From contig JAFVZS010000027.1 in NCBI GenBank assembly GCA_017508015.1, positions 1-33,738 of the forward strand: DNA of 33,738 bases, read 5' to 3'. Position numbers and translations under genes: made by a program. Positions 1-8,682 of the stretch are shown here, piece by piece. Source of the stretch: Lentisphaeria bacterium (lineage in GTDB: Bacteria > Verrucomicrobiota > Lentisphaeria > Victivallales > Victivallaceae). The first letter of the stretch is position 1. The number at the start of each line of letters is the position of its first letter. Below the pieces are notes generated by a model, which saw only the letters and a program-made list of their open reading frames with translations, did not search any database and was not told the DNA's origin.

Positions 1-280
1 CTTTGCGGTTAAGAGCGATTTCAGCCTTTTTCAGACCGTTCATGAAGGTGCTGTAATTGACATTCAAAGCACGGCAGGCGGCATTGATACGCACGATCCA
101 CAGCTGACGGTACTGCTGTTTTTTCTGTTTGCGGCCTTTGTAAGAGTGAACCAACGCCTTATCCACAGCATCGTAAGCGGTACGGATATTGCGGCTGGCA
201 TTACCGTAAAAACCTTTAGCACGGGCAAGCACCATTTTGCGGCGTTTGCGTGACTGAACAGCACAAGTAGTTCTGGACAT
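1..280 (-). CDS. rplT: 50S ribosomal protein L20, 3' end cut by window edge
   Basis: L20 is an early-assembly 23S rRNA-binding protein of the large subunit and, in other bacteria, the autoregulator of the infC-rpmI-rplT operon. Translation from the ATG at 280 gives 93 residues beginning [15 protein letters not shown], with the family hallmarks [18 protein letters not shown], a basic [16 protein letters not shown] helix and [20 protein letters not shown]. About 25 C-terminal residues of the usual ~117 lie outside the window. The start is set by AAGGAG nine bases upstream. It follows rpmI by 25 bases in the standard operon order, so cotranscription with infC is expected. Identity is certain; only the end is missing. 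Confidence 0.95.
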   Translation of the reverse strand, partial: MSRTTCAVQSRKRRKMVLARAKGFYGNASRNIRTAYDAVDKALVHSYKGRKQKKQQYRQLWIVRINAACRALNVNYSTFMNGLKKAEIALNRK

Positions 281-305
281 ATTCGCAGTCTCCTTTTTTC
301 AGAAA

Positions 306-506
306 TTACAGACCATACGGCAACGCAACCTGGATACGGCGTTTCTCGGCATGAGAAACGGCACCATCCTGACGGAGACGACGACGGCGTTTGGCGTTTT
401 TACTGCTCATAAGGTGACGTGCGCCCGCCTTGTTGTGGCGGAACTTACCGGTGCCGGTCTGTTTCAGACGCTTTGCGGCACACTTTCTGGTTTTGAGTTT
501 CGGCAT
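306..506 (-). CDS. rpmI: 50S ribosomal protein L35
   Basis: Small basic protein of the large ribosomal subunit, 66 residues, the normal family length. It begins MPKLKTRKCAAKRLKQTGTG and contains the conserved KFRHNKAGARHLMSSK segment followed by an Arg/Lys run. An AAAGGATG Shine-Dalgarno precedes the ATG. It sits between infC (118-base gap) and rplT (25-base gap), the classical order. The 118-base gap upstream is unusually long for this operon and holds hairpins that could form the translational operator for L20 (listed separately). Confidence 0.95.
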   Translation of the reverse strand: MPKLKTRKCAAKRLKQTGTGKFRHNKAGARHLMSSKNAKRRRRLRQDGAVSHAEKRRIQVALPYGL

Positions 507-624
507 TGTTTACATCCTTTATTTTTGATGTTTTTCACCGTCAGGGTCAATGCTTTACCCTTTCCGGTGCGGCTGTCTTACCGGCAGCCATACTTGATCC
601 TGCTCTGCAAGCAGGGAACTTCCA
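507..624 (-). promoter_or_regulatory. Structured infC-rpmI spacer, possible L20 translational operator
   Basis: On the minus strand this spacer holds a perfect CCTGCT/AGCAGG hairpin with a 5-nt loop near the infC stop, then GGCTG/CAGCC and CCGGT/ACCGG pairings that compete with each other, as alternative or pseudoknotted folds do. In E. coli, L20 represses rpmI translation through a pseudoknot in this same spacer. The sequence shows only the pairing potential; the regulatory role is inferred from position. Confidence 0.35.
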
Positions 625-1137
625 TTAATTTTTCGGTGCGAAGTTTACCGAAATGTTACGACCGAGCAACTTCGGTTTACCGTCAGCATCGGCATAGGGA
701 GTCAGGGCTTCAGTGACCTTATCCATCAACTCAAAGGCCATATCCTGATGAGCCATCTCCCGGCCGCGCATCGCCAAAGTGATCTTCAGGCGGAACTTCT
801 TATCAAGGAAGTCGATCGCCTTATTGAGTTTTGTTTCATAATCATGCTGATCAATATTGATATGAAACTTGATCTCTTTGACCTTTTGCGCGGCGGTGTT
901 CTTGCGCTGTGCCTTGAGATTCTTTTTCTGCTCATAGCACAGTTTGCCGAAATTCATGATCCTGACCACCGGCGGATTGGACGTATCGGAAACCAATACG
1001 AGATCCTCCCCCGCCTCCAATGCCAACTCCTTGGCACGGACATAAGAGACCACCCCCAGCTGACTTCCATCGGAACCGATCAGACGCACCTGATCGAGCT
1101 GGACGCTGCGATCATTGGGTTTCAACAACTTGGCGAT
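625..1137 (-). CDS. infC: Translation initiation factor IF-3, probable AUC start
   Basis: IF-3 binds the 30S subunit, prevents 50S joining and proofreads initiator tRNA and start codon. The N-domain is recognisable (QLDQVRLIGSDGSQLGVVS, then ELALEAGEDLVLVS), followed by the linker (QKKNLKAQRKN) and the C-domain (VKEIKFHINIDQHDYETKLNKA, then VTLAMRGREMAHQDM-like residues). There is no ATG or GTG near the N-terminus. A TTG lies at 1128, but an AGGAGG (1146-1151) is 17 bases from it and exactly 8 bases from an in-frame ATC at 1135-1137. That start gives (M)AKLLKPNDRSVQLDQ, matching the MISKxxxxNExIRAxEVRLI opening of other IF-3s. Rare AUU/AUC starts are an established autoregulatory feature of infC. 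The protein has 170 residues; the stop is clear. Confidence 0.93.
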   Translation of the reverse strand: MAKLLKPNDRSVQLDQVRLIGSDGSQLGVVSYVRAKELALEAGEDLVLVSDTSNPPVVRIMNFGKLCYEQKKNLKAQRKNTAAQKVKEIKFHINIDQHDYETKLNKAIDFLDKKFRLKITLAMRGREMAHQDMAFELMDKVTEALTPYADADGKPKLLGRNISVNFAPKN

Positions 1138-1268
1138 AAGAACACCCTCCTCTCAAACGGTGCTTTAATTCTCACCATTTTTCAGAAAAACAGCCTTAAC
1201 TGCCTGTTTTTCCACACTTAAAGACCCCCTCTGCCGCAACAGCAGAGGGTGTCACTCCTTATAATATA
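1138..1268 (-). promoter_or_regulatory. infC operon promoter and two-hairpin leader
   Basis: A TTGACA box (1286-1291, inside the 3' end of thrS) is followed after exactly 17 bases by TATATT (1263-1268), so transcription should start near 1256. The ~119-nt leader opens with a hairpin of CCCTCTGC/GCAGAGGG (1242-1249 with 1227-1234, 7-nt loop). A second stem follows, AAAAACAG/CTGTTTTT (1204-1211 with 1186-1193), ending in a run of U. The second could act as a terminator in an attenuation mechanism. Both lie before the ribosome-binding site at 1146-1151. The structures are visible; control by L20 or IF-3 is inferred. Confidence 0.6.
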
Positions 1269-2996
1269 TTACCAAATCACCTTATTGTCAACTTCCAAAC
1301 GCATTTTTTCTGCAAGTTTATCGATGGTCATCTCACCGATCTCACCCTCGTTGCGGTTGCGGACAGATAAAGTGCGGTTTTCCTCTTCCCTTTCACCAAG
1401 CACCAGCAAATAGGGAACCCGTTCGGAACGGGCCGCCCGGATCTTGGCCCCCAGACCGGCCGCCTGAGTGTCGATGCCGACCCGGAAACCACGGCTGCGC
1501 AGTTCCCGCTGAAACTCCACGGCCAAATCAAGCTGCTTATCGGAAACCGGCAGGATCCTTGCCTGTTCCGGAGCAAGCCACATGGGGAACTTGCCGGCAT
1601 AATGCTCAACCAGAATACCGAAGAAACGCTCCAGTGAACCGAGCAACGCACGGTGAACCATGAAAGGACGGTGCTTTTTGCCATCTTCGCCGATGTAGGT
1701 CATATCAAAACGTTCAGGCAAATTGAAGTCAAACTGGATCGTGGTGGTCTGCCATTCACGGCCGATGGCATCACGCAGTTTCAAGTCGATTTTCGGACCG
1801 TAGAAAGCACCGCCGCCTTCATCGACATCACATTCAAGTTCGCACTTGGCAACTGCTTTGCGCAGAGAGTCGATGGCCTTATCCCAGCGTTCCGGTTCAC
1901 CGACAGCTTTTTCCGGACGGGTGGAAAGATAAGCCTTGATATCTGTGAATCCGAAAGCACGGTTGATAGCCAGACTGAAACGCAGAACTTCTGCAATTTC
2001 GTCCTCAATGGATTCAGGGGTACAGATGATGTGAGAGTCATCCTGAGTGAATCCGCGCACCCGCATCAAACCGTGAAGTGAACCGGATTTCTCGTAACGG
2101 TAAACTGTGCCCAGCTCAGCCCAGCGCAGCGGCAATTCCCGGTAGCTGCGCAGTTTTGAACGGTAAACCTCAATATGGAAAGGACAATTCATCGGCTTGA
2201 CATAGTAATCTTTTTCATCGATCTCCATGGCCGAATACATCCCATCGCGGTAGAAATTGAGGTGTCCGCTGGTCTCCCAGAGGTTGCTCTGACCGATATG
2301 GGGAGTGTAAAGCAGCTCATAACCGTTTTTATAATGTTCATCTTTCCAGAAAGTTTCCATCAGATGACGCACCAGTGCGCCTTTGGGATGCCACAATACC
2401 AGACCGGGACCGACACTGTCGGAGAAACCGAAAAGATCCAGTTCAGTACCGAGTTTGCGATGATCGCGTTTGGCGGCCTCTTCCAACTGTTTGAGATAGC
2501 TCTGAAGCTCTTCCTGAGTGGCAAAAGCAGTTCCGTAAATACGCTGAAGCATGGGATTGTTTTCATCACCGCGGAAGTAACTGCCGGCAATACCGGTCAA
2601 TTTAACCGCACCGATATCACCGGTGTGGTCAACGTGCGGCCCGCGGCAGAGATCCAGATAATCTCCGGTACGGTAAAAACTGATGGGAGCTCCATCCTCA
2701 ATATCGGCCAGACGCTCAAGTTTGTAATTCTGTCCGGCGAGCAGCTCTTCAGCCTCCTTGCGGGAAGTTTCAAAACGTTCAAACGGAAGTTTGCGGCCGA
2801 TGATTTTTTTCATGACCTTTTCAATCTCTTTGAAATCTTCAGCGACCAGCCGGTGCTCCATATCGAAGTCATAGTAAAAACCGTTATCGGTGGCCGGACC
2901 GATATCAAAACGGGCATCAGGATAGAGTTGTTTCACGGCGGCGGCCATAACATGCGCCGCACTGTGACGGATGGTTTCCAGATCAAATTTGCTCAT
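1269..2996 (-). CDS. thrS: Threonyl-tRNA synthetase lacking the N-terminal TGS domain
   Basis: Charges tRNA-Thr and edits Ser-tRNA-Thr in the cytoplasm. The 575-residue protein opens directly with the editing domain (RHSAAHVMAAAVKQLYPDA, HxxxH near residues 11-15, then DLCRGPHVDHTG with its Cys). The class II catalytic core follows: KPMNCPFHIEVY, motif 2 RYEKSGSLHGLMRVRGFTQDDSHI, and motif 3 MVHRALLGSLERFFGIL. The anticodon-binding domain ends the protein. Typical ThrRS is about 640 residues with a ~60-residue TGS domain first; that domain is absent, and the 159-base space to rnhB is too short and too structured to hold it. GGAG lies ten bases before the ATG. A/T-rich -10-like sequence (TATAAT at 3017-3022) is present, but I cannot choose a promoter with confidence. 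Confidence 0.96.
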   Translation of the reverse strand: MSKFDLETIRHSAAHVMAAAVKQLYPDARFDIGPATDNGFYYDFDMEHRLVAEDFKEIEKVMKKIIGRKLPFERFETSRKEAEELLAGQNYKLERLADIEDGAPISFYRTGDYLDLCRGPHVDHTGDIGAVKLTGIAGSYFRGDENNPMLQRIYGTAFATQEELQSYLKQLEEAAKRDHRKLGTELDLFGFSDSVGPGLVLWHPKGALVRHLMETFWKDEHYKNGYELLYTPHIGQSNLWETSGHLNFYRDGMYSAMEIDEKDYYVKPMNCPFHIEVYRSKLRSYRELPLRWAELGTVYRYEKSGSLHGLMRVRGFTQDDSHIICTPESIEDEIAEVLRFSLAINRAFGFTDIKAYLSTRPEKAVGEPERWDKAIDSLRKAVAKCELECDVDEGGGAFYGPKIDLKLRDAIGREWQTTTIQFDFNLPERFDMTYIGEDGKKHRPFMVHRALLGSLERFFGILVEHYAGKFPMWLAPEQARILPVSDKQLDLAVEFQRELRSRGFRVGIDTQAAGLGAKIRAARSERVPYLLVLGEREEENRTLSVRNRNEGEIGEMTIDKLAEKMRLEVDNKVIW

Positions 2997-3047
2997 GGTT
3001 GCTGTACTCCAATAAAATTATATCATATATATAAAACTCAAACACAC

Positions 3048-3113
3048 AAAAAACAGACACACTTCTCCTGCAGGAAGTTCATCTGCCGGTCGCACCCACG
3101 CCGGTAGCGTGGG
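3048..3113 (-). terminator. Possible terminator between rnhB and thrS
   Basis: Two hairpins follow rnhB on the minus strand: CCCACGC/GCGTGGG with a 5-nt loop (3095-3101 with 3107-3113), then ACTTC...GAAGT around CTGCAG (3061-3078). A run of six T (3048-3053) follows, though separated from the second stem by about 7 bases. The separation makes it a weak intrinsic terminator. It would end the rpsP-khpA-trmD-rplS-rnhB transcript. Confidence 0.35.
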
Positions 3114-3155
3114 GGATACCTCCTTTTCTGCACTGCAAGTTTCTGTATTTCATCA

Positions 3156-3824
3156 TTAAAAATCCAATGTTCCCTGAACCGGAGAATCCGGCAGAAGTTC
3201 ATACACCGGACGGAAACTTTTCCGGTGAACCGGTAACGGGCCGAATTTTTTCAATGCTTCAAGATGTTCGGCCGTACCATAACCTTTATGTTTTGCAAAA
3301 CCGTACTCCGGATAAATCCGGTCAAGTTCGACCATTTCCCGGTCACGGGTGACTTTGGCAATAATACTTGCCGCCGCGATACTGGCGCACTTGGCATCAC
3401 CTTTGACAATATTGCGTGACGGCAATGTAAACTGCACCGGCAATCCGTCAACCAGAACGAAATCAGCTTCTTTGATCCCGCTGACCGCCCGGCGCATTGC
3501 CAGATGCGTGGCCCGCAGAATATTCAACCGGTCGATCTCTTCCGGTGAAGCCGATGCCACCGATATCCGGATGCCCGGCAGAGCATAAAGCGCATCAAAA
3601 AGTTCTTCACGCTCTTTTTCAGAAAGCTGCTTGGAGTCAAAAACTCCGGGCAGCTCCGGCCGGTCAACCGGCAGCACCACTGCGGCGGCCACCACGGAAC
3701 CGGCCAACGGACCTCTGCCGGCCTCATCCACTCCGGCGATCCAAGAAAAACCCTCCGCCCGAAGCTGCCGCTCCGAGAGGAGGAGTTGATCGTCCTGTCT
3801 CAGGACAGCGAATTGCCGTGCCAT
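3156..3824 (-). CDS. rnhB: Ribonuclease HII
   Basis: Cleaves the RNA strand of RNA-DNA hybrids and single ribonucleotides in DNA, using metal ions. The catalytic motif [12 protein letters not shown] lies at residues 31-42 counted from MARQF, with the third acidic site in FVLVDG and the conserved [15 protein letters not shown] helix further on. The C-terminal [18 protein letters not shown] segment is also typical. I chose the ATG at 3824 (222 residues). A TTG at 3839 would add MLWHD but has no better ribosome-binding site; neither start has a strong Shine-Dalgarno. It follows rplS by about 20 bases and probably depends on translational coupling. rnhB after rplS is a known arrangement. Confidence 0.93.
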   Translation of the reverse strand: MARQFAVLRQDDQLLLSERQLRAEGFSWIAGVDEAGRGPLAGSVVAAAVVLPVDRPELPGVFDSKQLSEKEREELFDALYALPGIRISVASASPEEIDRLNILRATHLAMRRAVSGIKEADFVLVDGLPVQFTLPSRNIVKGDAKCASIAAASIIAKVTRDREMVELDRIYPEYGFAKHKGYGTAEHLEALKKFGPLPVHRKSFRPVYELLPDSPVQGTLDF

Positions 3825-3844
3825 ATCATGCCACAGCAAAGAAA

Positions 3845-4189
3845 TTACTTCGTGCGAAGTTCTTTGACACGGGCGGCTTTGCCGACTTTATCGCGGAGGT
3901 AATAGAGTTTGGCGCGACGTACGGCACCGCGACGGATGACCTCAATACCGGCGATACGGGGGCTGTTGATGGGGAAAACACGTTCCACACCCTGACCGGC
4001 CTGAACCCGGCGCACGGTGAAAGTTTCTTCAATACCGCTGCCGCGACGGGCGATGACCGTACCCTGGAAGTACTGAATACGCTCAGTGTCACCTTCGACG
4101 ATCTTCACAGCGATTTTAATGGTATCACCGATGTTGAATTGATAATCAGCTTTAGCCTCTGCATTACGGATGTTGTCAACTACAGTCAT
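3845..4189 (-). CDS. rplS: 50S ribosomal protein L19
   Basis: L19 sits at the subunit interface of the ribosome and contributes to an intersubunit bridge. The 114 residues match the family throughout: [35 protein letters not shown], then [34 protein letters not shown], then RAKLYYLRD near the end. The ATG overlaps the trmD stop (ATGA-type junction at 4186-4189), so the two are translationally coupled, the standard arrangement. Length and ends are normal. Confidence 0.96.
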   Translation of the reverse strand: MTVVDNIRNAEAKADYQFNIGDTIKIAVKIVEGDTERIQYFQGTVIARRGSGIEETFTVRRVQAGQGVERVFPINSPRIAGIEVIRRGAVRRAKLYYLRDKVGKAARVKELRTK

Positions 4190-4893
4190 TTTTTTACCTC
4201 TTTATTAAGCTCTGCAAACAGATACTTTTCCCATAAATCCGGTCGTCTTTCGCGGGTCACTTTTTCCGCTTCAAGCTTCCGGAACTCAGCTACTTTGCCA
4301 TGATCGCCGCTGACAAGGCAATCCGGCACCTTCACCCCCCGGAACACCGGAGGACGCGTGTATTGCGGGTATTCGAGCAATCCCATCGAGTGAGACTCTT
4401 CGACGGCGGATTCGTCATCTCCCAGCACTCCGGGCAAAAGCCTGATCACGGCATCAGCAATGGCCATTGCCGCAATATTTCCGCTGGAAAGGACGAAATC
4501 ACCGATTGATATTTCCCGGTCAACGACCAGATCAATAAACCTTTGATCCACGCCTTCATAATGACCGGCGACGAGGATCAGATGTTCCTCCTTCGCCAGT
4601 TCTGAAGCAAGCTTCTGATTCATCACCTCTCCTCGCGGAGAAGTGAGGATCACCATGCTTCTTTCGCTTCTGACGGATTCGACCGCCCGGGTCAGCACAT
4701 CGGGCATCATCAGCATGCCCGGTCCGCCGCCATAGGGCTTCTCATCCACAGTACCGCGGGCATCGCCTGCAAAATCTCTCACATTGACGGCATTTACCGA
4801 AATCATTCCTTTTTTTGCGGCCCGCCCAATGATACTTTCACCGAGAGGACCGGGGAACAACTCCGGAAAGAGCGTCAATACATCGATCCGCAT
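4186..4893 (-). CDS. trmD: tRNA (guanine-N1)-methyltransferase
   Basis: Methylates G37 next to the anticodon with S-adenosylmethionine, preventing +1 frameshifting. The 235-residue protein has the trefoil-knot SPOUT features: [13 protein letters not shown] at the N-terminus, [44 protein letters not shown], and the SAM-binding loop region [31 protein letters not shown]. It lies between khpA and rplS. The gene for RimM, which normally sits just upstream, is absent: only 33 bases separate khpA and trmD. Confidence 0.96.
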   Translation of the reverse strand: MRIDVLTLFPELFPGPLGESIIGRAAKKGMISVNAVNVRDFAGDARGTVDEKPYGGGPGMLMMPDVLTRAVESVRSERSMVILTSPRGEVMNQKLASELAKEEHLILVAGHYEGVDQRFIDLVVDREISIGDFVLSSGNIAAMAIADAVIRLLPGVLGDDESAVEESHSMGLLEYPQYTRPPVFRGVKVPDCLVSGDHGKVAEFRKLEAEKVTRERRPDLWEKYLFAELNKEVKK

Positions 4894-4926
4894 TGCTTAC
4901 AACCCGCTGAAAAAAAATTCAAAACG

Positions 4927-5244
4927 TCAGTCCATCACATCGACAGAAACCCGCTTGCGCTGTCTGCCGGCGGCTCCGCTCACCAGTGAACGGATGGCCA
5001 TGATGGTTTTTCCGCGTTTGCCAACGATTTTTCCGATATCTTCCTTGCTGCAGCGGATCTGGATGGTCGCACCTTCATCGGTTTCAACGGTGGAAAGTCT
5101 CACTTCATCCGGTGAATCGACCAGAGATTTGACCACATAATCAACAAATGATTCCAGCTCTCTCAAACTGCCGGCACTGCGGGAAGCAGCGGCCTTTTGC
5201 TCATTCCTGCTGCCGAAAAGGAAGCCGAACAACTTCTTAAACAT
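4927..5244 (-). CDS. khpA: KhpA-type KH-domain RNA-binding protein
   Basis: Small RNA chaperone family usually encoded next to rpsP. The 105 residues consist of a ~28-residue basic N-terminal extension (MFKKLFGFLFGSRNEQ...) and a single type II KH domain. The conserved stretch is LREFVxYVVKSLVDSPDEVRL-like, followed by IRCSKEDIGKIVGKRGKTIMAI, whose GKRG loop (around residues 77-80) is the GxxG nucleic-acid-binding motif; it ends AAGRQRKRVSVDV. The ORF starts 15 bases after rpsP with GGGG upstream. KhpA in other bacteria pairs with KhpB and influences cell size and division; no KhpB is in this window. Confidence 0.88.
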   Translation of the reverse strand: MFKKLFGFLFGSRNEQKAAASRSAGSLRELESFVDYVVKSLVDSPDEVRLSTVETDEGATIQIRCSKEDIGKIVGKRGKTIMAIRSLVSGAAGRQRKRVSVDVMD

Positions 5245-5259
5245 CGGAACTTACCCCAA

Positions 5260-5640
5260 TTACGCCTCGGCAGGAGCTTCAGCGGCGGCAGCTTCGGCAG
5301 CGGCTTTGGCCTCGGCTTCGGCAGCGGCTTTAGCTTCAGCTTCAGCGGCGGCTTTGGCTTTGGCTTTTTTGGAGATGTTGGCCGGACGGACGCGATCTTT
5401 CAGCACGATACCGCCTTTGGCACGCTCAATGATGTCTTTGACCGTATCGGAAACATCAGCACCGACACCGGTCCAGTACGCCACGCGATCAAGGTTGATC
5501 TTTTCCTCTTTGCTGCGGGGATTGTAGAAACCGACCTCTTCGATAGCTTTGCCGTCGCGGCTGGAACGCTGATCCATAACAACGATACGGAAGCAGACCG
5601 CATTACGGGTACCGGTACGTTTCAATCTGATTCTGACCAT
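5260..5640 (-). CDS. rpsP: 30S ribosomal protein S16 with Ala/Glu/Lys repeat tail
   Basis: S16 is an early 30S assembly protein. Residues 1-85 are a normal S16: MVRIRLKRTGTRNAVCFRIVVMD, then DGKAIEEVGFYNPR and VAYWTGVGADVSDTVKDII. From about residue 93 a low-complexity tail of Ala, Glu and Lys with a repeating AKAAAEAE unit (24-base DNA repeats at about 5262-5360) extends it to 126 residues, against about 80-90 in most bacteria. The tail should be an extended charged helix. rpsP heads the rpsP-khpA-trmD-rplS-rnhB operon behind a 190-nt leader. Confidence 0.95.
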   Translation of the reverse strand: MVRIRLKRTGTRNAVCFRIVVMDQRSSRDGKAIEEVGFYNPRSKEEKINLDRVAYWTGVGADVSDTVKDIIERAKGGIVLKDRVRPANISKKAKAKAAAEAEAKAAAEAEAKAAAEAAAAEAPAEA

Positions 5641-5867
5641 AAGAACTCTTTTTACCTCTTGTTAAATTCGTTTCTTCACGTTTTTCACTTTTCCCGTTCA
5701 CACTTGCCGCAAGCAGTACAGCTACGTTACAGAAACTGTTTTTCCAACAATTTCACCTGCTTTACGGATGTGACGAACCGACAGGCCCAGAGGATTTCGG
5801 CCATAGGTCCATGCCTGCTGCATCTGTAAAAGTCTTATAATATACTTGTCAAAGCCTGATTATGCAA
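5641..5867 (-). promoter_or_regulatory. rpsP operon promoter and long leader
   Basis: TTGCAT (5862-5867), 17 bases, TATATT (5839-5844) place the start of transcription near 5832, giving a leader of about 190 nt before rpsP. Such a long untranslated region in front of a ribosomal-protein operon suggests post-transcriptional control. It also contains a 33-codon open frame (listed separately). I did not find a convincing terminator hairpin in it. Confidence 0.6.
5722..5823 (-). CDS. Possible 33-residue upstream ORF in the rpsP leader
   Basis: An ATG at 5823, only about 9 nt from the predicted transcription start, opens a 33-codon frame that begins MQQAWTYGRNPLGLSVRHIR and ends at TAG (5722-5724). 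There is no Shine-Dalgarno, so translation would need a near-leaderless mechanism. The peptide is not one I recognise. It may be chance; it is listed because it is the first frame of the transcript and fills half the leader. Confidence 0.25.
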   Translation of the reverse strand: MQQAWTYGRNPLGLSVRHIRKAGEIVGKTVSVT

Positions 5868-5878
5868 ATTTTTTTCCG

Positions 5879-5895
5879 AAAAAACAACGTTTTTT
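5879..5895 (-). terminator. Weak A/T stem-loop after obgE
   Basis: AAAAAAC/GTTTTTT with a 3-nt loop lies 15-30 bases beyond the obgE stop on the minus strand. It is an A/T-only stem whose own 3' arm supplies the U-run, so it may work as a weak terminator separating obgE from the rpsP promoter. Confidence 0.3.
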
Positions 5896-5909
5896 TACAC
5901 TTAAACGGT

Positions 5910-6950
<1,041 letters not shown>

Positions 6951-6976
6951 TTATATAAAACTTTCCGGCATATATA

Positions 6977-7012
6977 CAAAAAATCCCCGGATTCAGCAAC
7001 CGAACCGGGGAT
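6977..7012 (-). terminator. Intrinsic terminator of rpmA
   Basis: On the minus strand a perfect 8-bp stem ATCCCCGG/CCGGGGAT (7005-7012 with 6983-6990, 14-nt loop) is followed immediately by TTTTTTG. It lies 36 bases after the rpmA stop. This is the clearest Rho-independent terminator in the window. Confidence 0.85.
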
Positions 7013-7047
7013 AAATGTCAAAAATTTCCTTCGCAGGAAACCGCAGA

Positions 7048-7296
7048 TCACTGTGCAGGAATGACATTGACCTTGCGCTGCTCGCGAACGAATTCAACGG
7101 TTCCGTCGCAGAGAGCAAAAAGGGTGAAGTCACGACCGCAACCGACATTGTTGCCGGGACGGAAACGGGTACCGCGCTGACGGACGATGATCGAACCGGC
7201 AGTCACAAATTCACTGCTGTAAGCTTTGACACCGAGGAACTTCGGATTGCTGTCGCGGCCGTTACGGCTGCTGGACTGTCCTTTTTTATGTGCCAT
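7048..7296 (-). CDS. rpmA: 50S ribosomal protein L27
   Basis: L27 reaches the peptidyl-transferase centre with its N-terminal tail. The 82 residues begin [42 protein letters not shown], then [20 protein letters not shown]. The tail starts directly with MAHKKG, so there is no Firmicute-type cleaved presequence. AAGGAG precedes the ATG. rplU (L21), normally immediately upstream, is absent: the preceding gene is an unrelated DUF1015 protein. Confidence 0.96.
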   Translation of the reverse strand: MAHKKGQSSSRNGRDSNPKFLGVKAYSSEFVTAGSIIVRQRGTRFRPGNNVGCGRDFTLFALCDGTVEFVREQRKVNVIPAQ

Positions 7297-7347
7297 GATT
7301 GAGTCTCCTTATTAAAAATTTTCAATTATTGTACACGACATTCAGAT

Positions 7348-7375
7348 AAAATACACCATTTTTTTAAAATTGCAA
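7348..7375 (-). promoter_or_regulatory. Probable rpmA promoter
   Basis: TTGCAA (7370-7375), 16 bases, TATTTT (7348-7353) lies between the end of the DUF1015 gene and rpmA, giving a leader of about 45 nt. It departs from the 17-base spacing seen elsewhere in the window. Confidence 0.45.
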
Positions 7376-7397
7376 GTTCCGAATGGCCATTTTGTCA

Positions 7398-8630
7398 TTA
7401 AAAATTGTGAGAAACCAATCCGTCGCGCAATTTCGGTTCAAACCAGGTCGATTTCGGCGGCATGATCTTACCGGCATCGGCGATCGCCATAAGCTGATCG
7501 AGGGTCACCGCATGAAGTGAGACCGTCACCGCATGAGAACCGGTATTGACCAGTTTTTCCAATTCAGCGGTACCGCGGATGCCGCCGATAAAATCAATTC
7601 CGGTACTCGTGCGCGGATCATCGATCCCCAGAATCGGAGCCAGCACCCGATCCTGAAGCCAGCTGGCATCCAGACGGCCGATCTCATCAAATTTACTGAT
7701 ATCAAATTTGGGAACTGCCAGACGCCACACCCCATTCATATAAAACTTGAATTCACCGGGTTTGGCAACCACTCCATCGGCGGCATCGCTCACCGTGAAT
7801 TCCTTTTCCAACGCAGCAATGAAACCGGCTTCATCCAGACCGTTGAGGGTCTTCACCGCCCGGTTGTAGGGCATGATCGCCAATTCACTGTCAGGAAATG
7901 CCACGGTCAAAAAGAAGTTGTAATCCTCCTTGCCGGTATGAGCCGGATTATTCGGAGCGCATTCAGCGGCAGTACGGGCGGCCGCCGCACTGCGGTGGTG
8001 ACCGTCGGCAATATAAAACACCGGAACTTCTGAATCAAACAGAGCCGACAATGCGGCACTTTTGGCTTCGTCCATGCGCCAGACCGTATGCTGAATACCA
8101 TCCGGAGCAGTAAAATCAAAGGTCGGAACCGCCTGCGTTTCAGCCTTGATCAGAGCATTGATCTTATCCACGGCACGGTAGGTGAAAAACGCCGGACCGG
8201 TGTGAGAACGCAATGTCATCACATGACGGGTGCGGTCATCTTCCTTATCCTTGCGGGTCTTCTCATGTTTTTTGATGATCCCGGCGTTGTATTCGGCGGC
8301 ACTGGCAGCACCGATGACGCCGGTCTGGCTGCGGCCATTCATGATCAGACGGTAAATGTAAAGATGTTCACCGGCATCAAGTGCAAGCGGAGCTTCCGCA
8401 ATGATCCGGTCGAAAGCCGCTTTGGCCTGTGCGTAAACCCGGTCATCATGCAAGTCGATTCCCGGTTCAAGATCGATCTCCGGGCGGGATACATGCAAAA
8501 AGCTCAAAGGATTTCCCTCTGCCAGCACCGCTGCTTCTTCACTGTTTACCACATCATACGGAACTGCTGATACCATTGCCGCCTTTTCCGGAGTCGGAAC
8601 CAATCCGTGGAACGGTTTTAATGTCGCCAT
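7398..8630 (-). CDS. DUF1015 family protein
   Basis: 410-residue cytoplasmic protein of a widespread bacterial family of unknown function. Recognisable family features are the N-terminal KPFHGLVPTPEKAAMVSAVPYDVVNSEEA, the charged block IIKKHEKTRKDKEDDRTRH in the middle, VFYIADGHHRSAAAARTA (a DGHHR motif that looks like a catalytic or metal site), and a C-terminal DFIGG segment. No signal peptide or membrane segment. GAGAGG precedes the ATG. It has its own promoter with a palindrome inside the spacer, so it may be specifically regulated. In other genomes the family sits near serine biosynthesis genes; that context is not present here. I cannot assign a reaction. Confidence 0.85.
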   Translation of the reverse strand: MATLKPFHGLVPTPEKAAMVSAVPYDVVNSEEAAVLAEGNPLSFLHVSRPEIDLEPGIDLHDDRVYAQAKAAFDRIIAEAPLALDAGEHLYIYRLIMNGRSQTGVIGAASAAEYNAGIIKKHEKTRKDKEDDRTRHVMTLRSHTGPAFFTYRAVDKINALIKAETQAVPTFDFTAPDGIQHTVWRMDEAKSAALSALFDSEVPVFYIADGHHRSAAAARTAAECAPNNPAHTGKEDYNFFLTVAFPDSELAIMPYNRAVKTLNGLDEAGFIAALEKEFTVSDAADGVVAKPGEFKFYMNGVWRLAVPKFDISKFDEIGRLDASWLQDRVLAPILGIDDPRTSTGIDFIGGIRGTAELEKLVNTGSHAVTVSLHAVTLDQLMAIADAGKIMPPKSTWFEPKLRDGLVSHNF

Positions 8631-8682
8631 AACTGCACCTCTCTTTTACCTTGAATCTGATTTTATTCTTTGTAAATCTTAT

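Noticed and set aside
2175-3107. 310-codon plus-strand open frame opposite thrS
   Set aside because: Shadow of thrS with no family features.
5197-5829. Gly/Phe/Ser-rich silk-like open frame, plus strand
   Set aside because: It is the reverse complement of the Ala/Glu/Lys tail of S16; the repeat is real but the frame is not a gene.
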